A stretch of 54,909 nucleotides of DNA from an uncultured bacterium (GTDB lineage Bacteria; Actinomycetota; Actinomycetes; S36-B12; CAIYMF01). The stretch covers positions 1-54,909 of the forward strand of contig CAIYMF010000020.1 in assembly GCA_903927265.1 (NCBI GenBank), given 5' to 3'. Positions 1 through 7,224 of the stretch are shown piece by piece. The translations under genes were made by a program, and so were the position numbers. The stretch's first letter is position 1, and the number at the start of each line of letters is the position of its first letter. Under the pieces are notes generated by a model, which worked only from the letters and a program-made list of their open reading frames with translations, had not been told where the DNA came from and searched no databases.

Positions 1-1
1 G

Positions 2-178
2 CAGTTGTTGAGTTTGACCTCCAAGGGTCAGCGTCTCGTCGAGGAAACGGCCGAGGCACTTGACCAAGCGTTTATCGAACGATTCAGCGATTACGAAAGC
101 AGTGACCTTGCCGCATTCCACGCCGATCTCAATCGAGTGTTGGAGCATCTGATGACAATTCCTAAGGTGACGATATGA
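2..178 (+). CDS. MarR-family regulator, C-terminal end only
   Basis: This is the last 58 codons of a gene entering from the left edge, ending in TGA. The visible part reads LTSKGQRLVEE and then a long amphipathic helix. This is the usual end of the MarR winged helix (wing, then the helix that dimerises the protein). The DNA-reading helix lies outside the window. It sits 79 bp before a drug-type MFS exporter on the same strand. A MarR repressor directly ahead of the pump it controls is a common arrangement, so the regulator probably senses a pump substrate; that is inference. It could belong to another winged-helix family, but the LT.KG....E motif favours MarR. Confidence 0.75.
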   Translation, partial: QLLSLTSKGQRLVEETAEALDQAFIERFSDYESSDLAAFHADLNRVLEHLMTIPKVTI

Positions 179-206
179 GGAACAACTTCGCGCTTAGTAC
201 GGCCGC

Positions 207-220
207 GCAGGAACACCTGC
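207..220. promoter_or_regulatory. Possible MarR operator (GCAGG-N4-CCTGC)
   Basis: A perfect 5-bp inverted repeat, GCAGG-AACA-CCTGC, lies in the short gap between the MarR gene and the exporter. MarR proteins bind inverted repeats of this kind, and the position would suit control of the exporter. Only one copy is visible and the half-sites are short, so chance is possible. Confidence 0.25.
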
Positions 221-257
221 CTGCCAGGACACGTGCCCTCGGTGCCAAGGATGCACG

Positions 258-1799
258 TTGACGTCAACAGAAGAGCGACCGGTCAGTGGAGCAATGAGTA
301 AGCGCCGGCGCTGGATCGCTTTGGGAATCCTGTGCCTGAGTCTTCTGCTGTCGGTTGTCGACAACACCATCGTGAACGTGGCGCTTCCAACGCTCAACCA
401 AGACTTGGGCGCCGGAACGACCGAACTCCAATGGATCGTTGATTCCTACACGCTCGTCTTCTCAGCTCTGCTTCTAGCCATGGGTCACTTTGGCGATCGC
501 TTTGGTCGCAAGCGTGCCTTGCAAGTAGGGCTGCTCATCTTCGCGTTCACGTCCGGACTCGCCGCAATGTCGACAACGTCGGGGCAACTCATCGGCGCAC
601 GAGCGCTGATGGGAATTGGTGCGGCGCTGATCTTCCCAGCAACGTTGGCGATCTTGGTGAACGTGTTCACCGAGCCCAAGGAACGTGCGGCGGCGATTGG
701 TGTGTGGTCAGCGATGGTGGGAGTGGCTGTCGCCATCGGCCCGGTGACGGGTGGACTACTTCTTGAACACTTCTGGTGGGGTTCGATCTTCATGGTCAAC
801 ATTCCTGTCGTGATCATTGCGATCGTGCTTGGGGCTTTCCTCCTGCCGGAATCGCGCGATCCGCAGGTCGGTCCGATGGACTACGTGGGCTTGGTGCTCT
901 CTGCGTCCGGAGTTGGACTTCTCATTTGGGCGATTATCGAGGCTCCCACCTGGGGGTGGACGTCACCTGCAATCCTCGCTGCACTAGTGGGCGGTATCGC
1001 ACTACTCGCCGTATTCGTCATCGTCGAACGTCGGCTGGAGCATCCGTTGCTTGACGTAGGACTCTTCTCGAATGCTCGGTTCACGGCCGCCAGTCTTTCA
1101 GTGACCACGGCGTTCTTCGCCCTATTCGGATTCATCTTCCTCATCACGCAATTCCTGCAACTTATTCAGGGGTACAGCCCGCTTGAGGCGGGTGTTCGCA
1201 CTCTGCCCTTCGCGATCGCCACGGGAATCATGTCGCCAGTGGCTATCACGCTGATGCATCGATTCGGTTCAAAGGCGATCGTGACGATCGGCCTGCTGGT
1301 GATGGCGGTCGGGTTCGTCATCGCTGCGACCGTGCAGGTTGATACTCCCTACTTCGGGCGGGTCCTGATTTCGATGGTGACGATTGCGGCGGGACTCGGT
1401 CTGGCGTCGAGTCCGGCAACGGAATCGATCATGGGTGCGCTGCCGCCGGAAAAGGCGGGGGCAGGGGCAGCAGTGAACGACACCACCCGTGAATTTGGTG
1501 GCACGCTTGGCGTAGCCGTTGTCGGATCGGTGTTTCTTAGCGTCTACGGGTCCGAAGTTGTCGACGGCTACCGAAGCCTGGGTCTTCCTCCTCAGTTTGA
1601 GTCGATCGTCCGAGAGTCGCTAGGCGGAGGGCTGGCAGTCGCTGCGAAACTGCCCGACGCTGCGTCATCGCAGCTGGCCGCAATCGCCAAGAACGCCTTC
1701 GTCGATGGACTGAGTCGAGGTTCGTTGGTGTCGGCTGCCGTTGTTGTGGTGGGTGCCATCGTCGCGTGGAAGTTCCTGCCGGCGCGCGCTGCGTCGTGA
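258..1799 (+). CDS. MFS multidrug exporter, DHA2 (14-TM) family
   Basis: A 513-residue polytopic membrane protein that should export drugs or toxic metabolites using the proton gradient. After a basic N-terminus, the first helix carries the motif VVDNTIVNVALPTL, characteristic of 14-helix drug:H+ antiporters (motif D1). The loop between helices 2 and 3 has GHFGDRFGRKRAL, the MFS motif A. GARALMGIGAALIFPATLA matches motif B and helix 5 carries the motif C glycines. The length fits the 14-TM class. Two starts are possible: TTG at 258 after AAGGAT, or ATG at 294 after GGAG; both have usable ribosome sites, and the ATG version loses only 12 residues. The gene follows a MarR gene and is probably repressed by it. 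Confidence 0.9.
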   Translation: MTSTEERPVSGAMSKRRRWIALGILCLSLLLSVVDNTIVNVALPTLNQDLGAGTTELQWIVDSYTLVFSALLLAMGHFGDRFGRKRALQVGLLIFAFTSGLAAMSTTSGQLIGARALMGIGAALIFPATLAILVNVFTEPKERAAAIGVWSAMVGVAVAIGPVTGGLLLEHFWWGSIFMVNIPVVIIAIVLGAFLLPESRDPQVGPMDYVGLVLSASGVGLLIWAIIEAPTWGWTSPAILAALVGGIALLAVFVIVERRLEHPLLDVGLFSNARFTAASLSVTTAFFALFGFIFLITQFLQLIQGYSPLEAGVRTLPFAIATGIMSPVAITLMHRFGSKAIVTIGLLVMAVGFVIAATVQVDTPYFGRVLISMVTIAAGLGLASSPATESIMGALPPEKAGAGAAVNDTTREFGGTLGVAVVGSVFLSVYGSEVVDGYRSLGLPPQFESIVRESLGGGLAVAAKLPDAASSQLAAIAKNAFVDGLSRGSLVSAAVVVVGAIVAWKFLPARAAS

Positions 1800-1815
1800 G
1801 TGTGAAGCGAGGCGG

Positions 1816-2349
1816 CTAACTCTCAACACTCGCTGCTGGCGTTGCGTGCTGTGAGGCTGTGAGTGCGCCTGCGTGCGTGATGCGGCGCCGGACGACGAGA
1901 AACAAAATAATAGGAACGGCAAGTGACAGGGCCACGATGATCACCAGACTGACCATCGTGTCGACCGTGATCGGAAAGCCGTCCTTGCTCAGCGTGCCGA
2001 CAGCTCCGAAAAGGCCGAAGTACAGGGCGAAGACCATCATCGACCAAATCAGTGCCATCACGTTGAGTCGGCGCATGGTGCTCAGTCGGTCGGAGAAGAT
2101 AGCGGCACCCACACCGATGAGGCTGACGATGACGAGTGGAATGCTGGTGATGAACGCGAACAGCAGCAGCAGGCCGGTCTGCCGTGGGTAACCAGACGGA
2201 TTAGGAATCTGCGAGCCGGCGAACAGGCTCTGCAGGAACCAGCCAACGAACATCGCCGTTGGCCCCGCGATCCACGCGATTGACACGAACAGGCGTACAT
2301 CGTTGCTTGCTTCTTGCTCTGGAACTGCAGTTATTGCATCGTTGAGCAT
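1816..2349 (-). CDS. Four-helix membrane protein of unknown function
   Basis: A 177-residue protein with four clear hydrophobic helices (roughly residues 18-42, 58-85, 95-118 and 130-155) and an Arg-rich stretch after the last helix. I recognise no family motif. I chose ATG 2349; an in-frame TTG at 2409 would add 20 Arg-rich residues that look non-coding. It lies 114 bp downstream of the F420/NADP-reductase-like gene on the same strand and convergent with the exporter, 16 bp away. It may be the last gene of the leftward operon of the catabolic region, but nothing in it points to a role there. Confidence 0.6.
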   Translation of the reverse strand: MLNDAITAVPEQEASNDVRLFVSIAWIAGPTAMFVGWFLQSLFAGSQIPNPSGYPRQTGLLLLFAFITSIPLVIVSLIGVGAAIFSDRLSTMRRLNVMALIWSMMVFALYFGLFGAVGTLSKDGFPITVDTMVSLVIIVALSLAVPIILFLVVRRRITHAGALTASQHATPAASVES

Positions 2350-2463
2350 GGCACCGCCCCGCGCCCGAGCACGTGGTCTTTCCACGAGTGTTTCTAGTCT
2401 GGCACGCAACTACCGCCGGCTCTAGGTCGAAAGACACGTCATCGGGCAGATCACAGCGACCAC

Positions 2464-3153
2464 TTATTGGTCGCGGTAGCGCTTCGCTGCTGCCGCCAAC
2501 TCGGCAATCTCGGCAGCGCCTGCAGAGCGGGCACCTGCGGCCCAGTTCGCAGGATCGGCGGCATACATCACTCCGTAGGCAGCGGTGTCACGCTGAACCC
2601 GCCAGCCTTCGGCCAGTGCTCCGAGGTCGTACGTGTCGTAGCCGATGTGATCAAGTAGCTCGGTGACGCGCGCCTTCGCCTCGGCGTCGTCGCCCGCGAT
2701 GGCGAGGGCACTGCGTTCTGGGTCACCGGCCGGACGCGCGAGCGAAGCGAGGTGCTGGAAGAAGATGTTGTTGAACACCTTCACCACGTGCGAATCTGGC
2801 AGGTAGGTCTGCAGTAGTTCGGAGGTAGTCGTCGACTCGTTGTCGAGCTCGGCGATCTGACCGTCTCGCCCGGGGTAGTAGTTCATCGTGTCGATGACTA
2901 CCTTGCCGCTCAGTTCAGCCACCGGAACATCGCGATAGTTCCTCAAGGGAATCGTGACCACGACGATGTCGCCAGCAACTGCCGCCTCGGTAGGCGTCGA
3001 GGCACTCGCGTGAGAGCCAAGTTCGGCGACGATGTCGGCGAGCGTCTCAGGTCCGCGACTGTTGCTGAGCACCACATCGTCTCCGGCGTTCACCGCCAAG
3101 CGTGCAACCGTGCTGCCGATGCTTCCGCTGCCGATGAATCCCCAGGTAGTCAT
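2464..3153 (-). CDS. NADPH-dependent F420 reductase-like oxidoreductase
   Basis: A 229-residue Rossmann protein of the COG2085 type. The N-terminus reads TTWGFIGSGSIGSTVARLA (the GxGxxG nucleotide loop) and is followed by SNSRGPETL, the segment that in F420:NADP+ oxidoreductases holds the 2'-phosphate of NADPH. VIDTMNYYPGRDG and KVFNNIFFQHL are further family blocks. Members reduce NADP+ with F420H2, or the reverse; others are general NADP oxidoreductases, so the electron partner is not proven. ATG 3153 is chosen because the Rossmann motif begins four residues later; upstream in-frame sequence is not conserved-looking. It follows the aminomethyltransferase gene by 97 bp on the same strand and may supply or recycle reductant for the N-dealkylation pathway. 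That link is inference. Confidence 0.8.
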   Translation of the reverse strand: MTTWGFIGSGSIGSTVARLAVNAGDDVVLSNSRGPETLADIVAELGSHASASTPTEAAVAGDIVVVTIPLRNYRDVPVAELSGKVVIDTMNYYPGRDGQIAELDNESTTTSELLQTYLPDSHVVKVFNNIFFQHLASLARPAGDPERSALAIAGDDAEAKARVTELLDHIGYDTYDLGALAEGWRVQRDTAAYGVMYAADPANWAAGARSAGAAEIAELAAAAKRYRDQ

Positions 3154-3250
3154 GCTGGGGTGAACCGTCAGGGTGCCGTGAGTATTCCGCCGTGTGTCGA
3201 TTGGGGCGAATCCGGATGAGCCAAACGGGATGACGCTCAAGGAAACGTGC

Positions 3251-4444
3251 CTAGCCGCGGAAGTGTTGGCCCGTGGGGTCATACAGCGGTTGCAGTGCCA
3301 ACTTCGCTGGCAACTGACGCCCGTCGACTTCAACGGTCAATTCAACATCGGTCGGTAGATTCGTGGGCAAATAGACGTACCCGATGGCGCCGCCGAGCGT
3401 GTAGCTGATGCCGCCGCTCGTCAGTTTCGATGCGACTCCCGCGCCTGTCACGGGCTCGCCACCCCGCAAAACGAGATTCGGCTCGTCCACGGTCACACAT
3501 TGCAGGGTCTCGGTCGGCTCAGTCGCGCCTTCAAGTGCTGACCGGCCGTAGAAGGTCTTGTCCATTGCGACGAACTTGGCCAGCCCGCTCTCGAACGGGG
3601 TGCGATCGGCTGTGAGGTCATCGCCGAGGTAGAGGTAACCCTTTTCGGCACGGAGTGAGTCGACGCACATGAACGCCGCTCGTCGACCGCCGGCCTCGTC
3701 GACCGCTTCGGTCAGGCGTGACCAGAGCCAGCGGCCCCATCCGGTCGGTACGTAGACCTCCCAGCCAAGTTCGCCAACGAACGTCACCCGAGACAGGCGC
3801 ACCGCAACGTCGCTGATGCTTGCGTCACGACTATGCATGTACGGAAAATCGTCGGTTGCCAGCGAAATATCGACTAGTGGTTGCAGGATGTCGCGTGCGA
3901 GGGGTCCCCACAGGCCGAAGCAAGCCCACCCGTTGGTGACATCGGTGATCGTGACAGGCCCGGCGAGGGGAGTCTTAGGGTCAACGGCCCGCTCGGCGAA
4001 CCACTTCAGGTCATGTGCAAGTGCACCGGTGTTCGTAATAGCCACAAACTTGTCGGGGGCAAGTTGCGTGACCGTGAAGTCACCGATGACTCCACCTTCA
4101 ATGTTCAGCATCTGCGTGTAGGTGATTCGCCCAACTCCGCGGGCAATTCGGTTAGTGCACAGCCACTCGAGCAACGACTCGGCTCCTGGGCCAGCTACCT
4201 CGATCTTGCCGAAAGTGCTGAAATCAAAGAGCCCGGCAGTGTTTCGGACTGCATGGTGCTCAACGGGAACTGCCGTCGACCATGCGTCGCCCTCAAATCC
4301 TTCGGGGCGAAAGGATTCGTAGTCTGGGGAAGAGTTGTGAGCGAAGTAGTCCACGCGCCGCCAGCCGCTGTTGACATGGAATTTGGCATCGGCACTGAGG
4401 TGAGATTCGTAGGCAGGCGAAGCGCGAAACGATTCCGTCGTCAC
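3251..4444 (-). CDS. Stand-alone folate-dependent aminomethyltransferase (GcvT-like; C-terminal half of DMGDH/SARDH type)
   Basis: A 397-residue GcvT-fold protein. The opening FHVNSGWRRVDYF and then AVRNTAGLFDFSTFGKIEV match the point where the folate half of dimethylglycine and sarcosine dehydrogenases begins. YTQMLNIEGGVIGDFTV carries the acidic folate-site motif, and VTFVGELGWEVYVP, DSLRAEKGYLYLGDD and DKTFYGR are later family blocks. In DMGDH/SARDH this half takes the methylene from the imine onto tetrahydrofolate, and an FAD domain precedes it; here no FAD domain is present. The GTG start has GAGG five bases upstream. It is transcribed away from the permease/TMADH operon across a promoter region holding two identical operator motifs, so it probably accepts the C1 unit released by that operon's flavoprotein (inference). 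Confidence 0.85.
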   Translation of the reverse strand: MTTESFRASPAYESHLSADAKFHVNSGWRRVDYFAHNSSPDYESFRPEGFEGDAWSTAVPVEHHAVRNTAGLFDFSTFGKIEVAGPGAESLLEWLCTNRIARGVGRITYTQMLNIEGGVIGDFTVTQLAPDKFVAITNTGALAHDLKWFAERAVDPKTPLAGPVTITDVTNGWACFGLWGPLARDILQPLVDISLATDDFPYMHSRDASISDVAVRLSRVTFVGELGWEVYVPTGWGRWLWSRLTEAVDEAGGRRAAFMCVDSLRAEKGYLYLGDDLTADRTPFESGLAKFVAMDKTFYGRSALEGATEPTETLQCVTVDEPNLVLRGGEPVTGAGVASKLTSGGISYTLGGAIGYVYLPTNLPTDVELTVEVDGRQLPAKLALQPLYDPTGQHFRG

Positions 4445-4531
4445 AGGGGCCTCATTCGTTGTGGATTGATGGTTCGAGGGACGCTGTTCGCAGAGGGCAG
4501 AGCAGTCGTGACCTCAACGATAGATTCGAAA

Positions 4532-4553
4532 ATCAATCGATCGATCGATCGAG
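4532..4553. promoter_or_regulatory. TCGA-type operator 1 (ATCGA-N4-TCGAT)
   Basis: The sequence ATCGA-tcga-TCGAT at 4536-4549 lies within a longer run of TCGA units. It is the promoter-side copy nearest the leftward aminomethyltransferase gene, ending about 90 bp from its GTG start. The same 5-4-5 inverted repeat occurs at 4653, 12443 and 13184, always in front of genes of this region and none elsewhere that I could find outside coding sequence. Confidence 0.65.
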
Positions 4554-4652
4554 ACGCTAGCCAACTGCGTAAGCCCAGTCAAGGGTTTCGGTCGCGGAGA
4601 AGTTTCTTGACTGAATGCTTGACGTGAGTTGGTGGCAGGGCCATCATGAGCA

Positions 4653-4672
4653 AATCGATCGATCGATCGATT
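4653..4672. promoter_or_regulatory. TCGA-type operator 2 (20-bp perfect palindrome)
   Basis: AATCGATCGA followed directly by TCGATCGATT is a perfect 20-bp palindrome that contains ATCGA-N4-TCGAT in two overlapping registers. It lies about 120 bp before the permease start and just after a candidate -10 box, a position that would block transcription of the rightward operon. It is probably bound by the TetR protein encoded at 12482 (inference). Confidence 0.7.
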
Positions 4673-4790
4673 CTTTTGCAGTCTCACACTGTCCGCCACC
4701 ACAGCAGAACCGCAAGGCTCAGGTGATCTGGAGTTTGCCCCAGATCGCGAGAAGTCGAGCCCTCGGTCGGAGAGCAAGGAGAATTTTCGG

Positions 4791-6239
4791 ATGACGAATG
4801 CATCAGAGGTCACAAGCGAAACCTCTACGACGCTGAGGGGCGGGGCGCTGAGTCTGTCGGCCGCCACACTCGTGGGCCTGGGCTATTGCGCGGTGGCCGT
4901 GTCGGCCTACGCGATTCTGCCGTACGCCGTTGCGAGTACCGGACCGAGCGCGATTTGGGCCGTCCTCCTGACGACGTTGGCAATCTTGCCTACCGCCGTC
5001 AGCATCTACATGCTTTCTACGCGGCGACCCGACGCGGGCGGCGCCTATGCGTGGGCATCGGAAGGTCTCGGTCCGTGGATCGGGGCCATGCTGGGCTTCG
5101 CGATCATCATCATGGTCGGTCCGCTCACTTCGCTATTGCAGCCGGCAGTTGGTGGTCAAACATTCAATGCCTTGCTCGACGCTATGGGCATCGAGACGAA
5201 CTTCACGACGGGCGTCATCGGCGCCATGGTCTTTGCCGTTATCTGCGCTCTGCTTGTTGCAAAGAACGTGACACTTTCAACGAAGGCAGTTTCCTGGTTG
5301 TTCGCCTCTGAAGCTGTGTTCATGGTTGTCTTCTTCGTCTTCATCATCATCAAGCAGTCACTCTCGGGTCACTTCGTCAATATCTTCTCGGCGGAATCGT
5401 TCACAGGTGGTTTTGATGGTTTCAAAGCAGCCCTGATCTTCACCGTCTTCGCCCTCGCCGTCGTGGACGTTCCCGTGTCGATGGCGGAGGAAACCGCCGA
5501 GCCGCACCGCAACATTCCGAAGATGACCGCTTTGATTCTTGGACTTGCCACCTTGGCGGCGGTGCTGTCGAGTTACGCGCTCAGCGTCGCTGTGACCCCG
5601 GACGAATTGACTAGTGACATTGAGAATGCCAACCAGGTGGGCCCGGTGTATCTCATCGCTGAGCAGTTCATTGGGTGGGGCAAGTACGGCGTCATCATCA
5701 CCTCCGCTACATCGATCATGGCTCTGTTCATCGCAACGATCCTCTTCGCCGCTCGCTTCACACATGCAATGGCTCGCGATGGTCTGGCTCCGCAGTGGTT
5801 GGGCAAGCTCGACCCCAAGCACCAGACGCCGCGCAACGCTCAGCTCCTCTACGTTGCGATGGCCCCCGTTCTGGTGATCGGCATCGGCGTCTGGCAAGGA
5901 CAAAGCCTGGCTAGTGCCTATGCGTGGGGTGGAGGAATCTTCTCGGGCCTCGTTCTCACGATCTACTTGATGATCAACGTGGCGGCGATTGCATTCTTCC
6001 TGCGTCGCAAGAAGCACGGCGAGTCATACAACCCACTGATGCATCTGGTGATTCCGCTTATCGGAATTGCGGTCAGCGCGTGGTTCCTGTACCAAGCGTT
6101 CTTCGCCAACTACCTCAACAGTGAGGCTGGCTTCGTGGCAGCTCAGAGCATTCTTGTTGCGTGGGCAGCCATCTTCATCTTGGGTGGCATTAGCGCAGCT
6201 ATCTTCCTTGCTCGGCGGAAGTCGTCTGCCAACCGCTAA
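4791..6239 (+). CDS. APC-superfamily amino acid/amine permease
   Basis: A 482-residue transporter with about 12 hydrophobic helices. A polar N-terminus leads to GGALSLSAATLVGLGYCAVAV, then PDAGGAYAWASEGLGPWIGA. This is the loop typical of APC amino-acid/polyamine transporters (G-GxY-W....G). MAEETAEPHRNIPKM is the equally typical E-(x)n-P-R/HNIP block in the middle loop. The family imports amino acids, polyamines or related amines by ion symport or exchange. It opens the rightward operon behind operator 2 and is followed 37 bp later by an amidase, so it should bring in the compound that the operon degrades. The substrate cannot be read from sequence, but an amino-acid-like or amine molecule fits. 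Confidence 0.9.
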   Translation: MTNASEVTSETSTTLRGGALSLSAATLVGLGYCAVAVSAYAILPYAVASTGPSAIWAVLLTTLAILPTAVSIYMLSTRRPDAGGAYAWASEGLGPWIGAMLGFAIIIMVGPLTSLLQPAVGGQTFNALLDAMGIETNFTTGVIGAMVFAVICALLVAKNVTLSTKAVSWLFASEAVFMVVFFVFIIIKQSLSGHFVNIFSAESFTGGFDGFKAALIFTVFALAVVDVPVSMAEETAEPHRNIPKMTALILGLATLAAVLSSYALSVAVTPDELTSDIENANQVGPVYLIAEQFIGWGKYGVIITSATSIMALFIATILFAARFTHAMARDGLAPQWLGKLDPKHQTPRNAQLLYVAMAPVLVIGIGVWQGQSLASAYAWGGGIFSGLVLTIYLMINVAAIAFFLRRKKHGESYNPLMHLVIPLIGIAVSAWFLYQAFFANYLNSEAGFVAAQSILVAWAAIFILGGISAAIFLARRKSSANR

Positions 6240-6276
6240 TACCGGTGAGACGACGACACACTTACGTGGAGGTCTT

Positions 6277-7167
6277 ATGAAGTCGGTCATCGCAACCTGC
6301 AGCTTCCCCGGCACCTACGACGCCGATATAAATCTGGCGTTGCACCTTGAGTACATGCGCGAGGCCGCGGCACAGGGTGTGCAACTCCTCGTCTTCCCCG
6401 AGCAGAGTATGCAGGGATATCCCCGCACCTACTCCGCAGAGGAGGAAGGCCAGGTCATCGACGGTGTGAACGCCAACGCCGAGACACTTGAGGGTCCTCA
6501 TGTACGCGCGGTCGCATCTCTGGCCGCCGAACTGGGAATTGAAGTGATATTCGGCCTAGCCGAGGCAGGCGTGCGACCCGGGGTTACGTACAACAGTGCG
6601 GTACTTGTAAATGGTTCTCAAGGAGTTGTCGGGGCCTATCGGAAGATCCATGTGCCACTGCAGGAGCGAATCTTCTTCTGGCCCGGCAATGAGTGGATGG
6701 TGCTCGACACCGTGGCTGGCAGTGCCGGACTGCTCATCTGCTATGACAAGGCGTGGCCGGAGTCCACTCGTGAGCTGCTTCTTCGCGGTGCCGACATGTT
6801 CATCATGCCCACGGCATGGTGGTTGTGGGACGAATCGGCGGGGCCGACTGACATGTGGTTCGAGCACTATTGCCTGTTTGAGCGTGTTCGTGCCGTGGAA
6901 AATAACCGCTGGTTCATCTCTTCGAACTTGGCAGGTGATATCGGCGGCCGGAGCTTCTTCGGGGTTTCGCAAATCATCAACCCGAACGGGCAGATCGTGG
7001 CGGCGACGCCGTTCGGTGAGCCGGGTCTGGCCATCGCGGAGGTCGACATCGCACGAGGAATCCAGGACTCGTACCACCTGAACTCAGGCGCCCACCTCCT
7101 TCGGGACCGCCGCCCCGACACGTACGAAGTTCTTGATGGTCGTCGGCCGATCGCGATTGACGGTTAG
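6277..7167 (+). CDS. Nitrilase-superfamily amidase (carbon-nitrogen hydrolase)
   Basis: A 296-residue CN-hydrolase with the complete catalytic triad: Glu42 (FPEQSMQGYP), Lys123 (GAYRKIHVP) and Cys155 (GLLICYDKAWPE). Proteins of this family hydrolyse C-N bonds other than peptide bonds (amides, N-carbamoyl compounds, ureas); nitrile activity is rarer. The segment ERIFFWPGNEW resembles aliphatic-amidase and carbamoylase members. ATG 6277 follows GTGGAGG by six bases and begins exactly at the family N-terminus. The gene lies between the permease and the TMADH-like flavoprotein, so it probably hydrolyses an amide in the imported substrate or in an early intermediate. Amide order relative to demethylation is unknown. 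Confidence 0.85.
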   Translation: MKSVIATCSFPGTYDADINLALHLEYMREAAAQGVQLLVFPEQSMQGYPRTYSAEEEGQVIDGVNANAETLEGPHVRAVASLAAELGIEVIFGLAEAGVRPGVTYNSAVLVNGSQGVVGAYRKIHVPLQERIFFWPGNEWMVLDTVAGSAGLLICYDKAWPESTRELLLRGADMFIMPTAWWLWDESAGPTDMWFEHYCLFERVRAVENNRWFISSNLAGDIGGRSFFGVSQIINPNGQIVAATPFGEPGLAIAEVDIARGIQDSYHLNSGAHLLRDRRPDTYEVLDGRRPIAIDG

Positions 7168-7224
7168 TGGTGGGTTCGTGACCGTTGTGGTTTCACCCTC
7201 GAACAACGTTGAAAGGTTGAATTG

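Larger units (their letters stand above)
4445..4790. other. 346-bp divergent promoter region
   Basis: This non-coding region separates the leftward aminomethyltransferase operon from the rightward permease operon. It holds two runs of the tetranucleotide TCGA, listed separately, centred 120 bp apart. A possible rightward -35 (TTGACG, 4619-4624) and weak -10 (CATCAT, 4642-4647) sit 17 bp apart just before the second run. No open frame in the region looks like a protein, and I see no riboswitch. Confidence 0.7.

Noticed and set aside
4531-4672. TCGA runs as a CRISPR or microsatellite array
   Set aside because: There are only two short runs with no regular spacers, and single diverged copies recur at other promoters, which fits operators better.
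4445-4790. Glycine riboswitch ahead of the GcvT-like gene
   Set aside because: None of the conserved glycine-aptamer blocks is present on either strand of this region.
5358-6017. A 219-codon minus-strand open frame under the permease
   Set aside because: It mirrors the codon pattern of the permease and has no hydrophobic or domain structure of its own.
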